A stretch of 64,000 bases of DNA. Source: Neoarius graeffei. Lineage: Eukaryota > Chordata > Actinopteri > Siluriformes > Ariidae. The notes beneath the pieces are model-generated. The model did no database searches and was not told the origin of the DNA. It saw only the letters and a program-made list of their open reading frames with translations. Location: contig NC_083583.1 in assembly GCF_027579695.1 (NCBI RefSeq), positions 18,812,257 to 18,876,256 of the forward strand, read 5' to 3'. A program made the position numbers and the translations under genes. How positions within the stretch are numbered: the first letter of the stretch is position 1; every line of letters starts with the position of its first letter. Positions 62,625 to 64,000 of the stretch are shown in pieces.

Positions 62625-64000
62625 CAGTGTCTTGTAAGAGTATTCATCCCCCTTGGTGTTTGTCCGGTTTTGTCGCATTCCAAGCTGGAATTAAAATGGA
62701 TTTTTGGGGGGTTAGCACCGTTTGATTTACAAAATATGCCTACCACTTTAAAGGTGAAAATTGTTGTTTTATTGTGACACAAGCAATAATTAAGTTGGAA
62801 AAAACAGAAATCTGGAGTGTGCATAGGTATTCACCCCCTTTTGTATGAAACCCCTCAATAAGAGCTGGTCCAACCAATTCACTTCATAAGTCACATAATT
62901 AACTGATTAAGACCCACCTGTGTGCAATCAAAGTGTCACATGATTTGTCACATGATGTCTGTATAAATCAACCTGTTCTGGAAGGACCCTGACTCTGCAA
63001 CACTACTAAGCAAGCAACATGAAAACCAAGCAGCACTCCAAACAGGTCAGAGACAAAGTTGTGGAGAAGTATAGATCAGGGTTGGGTTATAAAAAATATC
63101 CCAAACTTTGAATATCCCACAGAGCACCATTAAATCCATTATAGCAAAATAGAAAGAATATGGCACCACTACAAACCTGACAAGAGAAGGCCACCCACCA
63201 AAACTCACAGACCGGGCAAGGAGGGCATTAATCAGAGATGCAACAAAGATACCAAAGATAACAGTGAAGGAGCTGCAAAGATCCACAGCGGAGATGGGAG
63301 TATCTGTCCATAGGACCACTTTAAGCCATACACTCCACAGAGCAGGGTTTATGGAAGAGTGGCCAGAAAAAAAAAGCCATTTTTAAAAGAAAAAGCCACT
63401 AAGAAAGCACATTTGGAGTTTGCTCAACAGCATGTGGCAGACTCCCTGAACACATGGAAGAAGATTCTCTGGTCAGATGAGACTAAAGTTTATCTTTTTG
63501 GCCATCATGGCGCAAATGCCATGTGTGGTGCAAAGCCAACACCCTGAGAACACCATTCCTACAATGAAGCATGGTGGTGGCAGCATCATGCTGTGGGGAT
63601 GTTTTTCATCTGCAGGTACAGGAAAGCTGGTCAGGACTGAAAGAAAGATGGATGGCACTAAATTCAAGGCAATTCTGGAGGAAAACCTGTTTGAGTCGGC
63701 CAGAGGTTTGAGATTGGGACGAAGGTTCATGTTCCAGCAGGACAATGACCTGAAACATTGCTCAAGCTACGCTGGAGTGGTTTAAAGGGAAACATTTAAA
63801 TGTCTTGGAATGGCCTAGTCAAAGCCCAGACCTCGATCCAATTGAGAATCTGTGGCATAACTTGAAGATTGCTGTACACCAACGCAACCTATCTAACTTG
63901 AAGGAGTTGGAGCAGTTTTGCCTTGAGGAATGGGCAACAATCCCAGTGGCTAGATGTGCTAAGCTAATAGAGACATACCCCAAGAGACTTGCAACTGTAA
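62625..64000 (+). mobile_element. Tc1-like transposon running off the window
   Basis: Left end CAGTGTCTTGTAAGAGTATT with the ATTCATCCCCCTTGG sub-terminal stretch of a common fish Tc1 family. The flanking dinucleotide is CA instead of TA. The right end lies outside the window. Confidence 0.8.
63019..64000 (+). pseudogene. Tc1 transposase, decayed and incomplete at the edge
   Basis: ATG at 63019 gives MKTKQHSKQVRDKVVEKYRS and then a stop after about 30 residues. Later blocks lie in shifted frames: AHLEFAQQHVADSLNTWKKI then LWSDETKVYLFGHHG (first Asp), TMKHGGGSIMLWGCFSSAGT, FQQDNDLKHCS (second Asp) and [15 protein letters not shown] (Glu). Several frameshifts make it inactive. Confidence 0.82.

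Overview
The window is vertebrate, and specifically teleost fish, nuclear DNA. It holds short coding exons with GT-AG introns, many Tc1-like and hAT DNA transposons, LINEs, and a very abundant tRNA-headed SINE. The repeat repertoire would suit an otophysan such as a catfish, but that is only an impression. Three host genes are supported, all on the + strand: the last four exons of bco1 (beta-carotene 15,15'-dioxygenase, 1864-2815), the whole of bola3 (mitochondrial iron-sulfur cluster factor, 30504-36478) and the first three exons of vat1l (vesicle amine transport protein 1-like, 58974-62320, continuing past the window). BCO1 and VAT1L both lie on human 16q23, so the outer pair fits known synteny. 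The three genes have unrelated roles (retinal synthesis, Fe-S assembly, membrane-associated reductase-like protein) and do not form a functional cluster.

Nearly everything else is transposable elements, many nested in one another. Insertions are dated relative to one another by target-site duplications (TSDs) and terminal inverted repeats (TIRs) read directly from the sequence. 1-1740: LINE fragment, a small tRNA-derived SINE, and a TTAA-flanked THAP-encoding (Kolobok-like) element. 2900-5948: Tc1 split by a 1.43-kb hAT element. 7479-11821: decayed Tc1-like element holding a hAT element and a second Tc1 that itself holds a SINE. 12039-12818: unclassified TIR element. 13819-16944: hAT carrying two SINEs. 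17050-18954: SINE split by a hAT that carries another SINE.

19255-29888 is a 5'-truncated L1-type LINE expanded to about 10.6 kb by later insertions, among them a hAT (21011-26754) and a Tc1-type MITE (26820-29749). Each of these contains a copy of a second hAT family, in opposite orientations. The L1 sits in the sequence just upstream of bola3, and a second L1 (29913-30338) used an overlapping target. bola3 introns hold two SINEs, a PIF/Harbinger-like element and a nearly intact Tc1.

36622-41800: mixed TIR elements, a LINE 3' piece, one LTR with a gag fragment, and a long near-perfect hairpin MITE. 42370-52260: one long minus-strand LINE (ORF1, endonuclease, reverse transcriptase), broken by a Tc1, a SINE, and a SINE-in-hAT-in-SINE nest. 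52434-53623: second THAP-encoding element with an unusual GC-rich palindrome. 55138-57909: another Tc1 with insertions. 58035-58712: SINE inserted in a SINE. vat1l follows, with TIR elements in its introns and a decayed Tc1 running off the right edge.

No rRNA, functional tRNA, CRISPR array or prokaryotic-type operon was seen. The tRNA-like heads belong to SINEs. All reading was by eye, so family names are assignments from motifs and termini rather than database matches.
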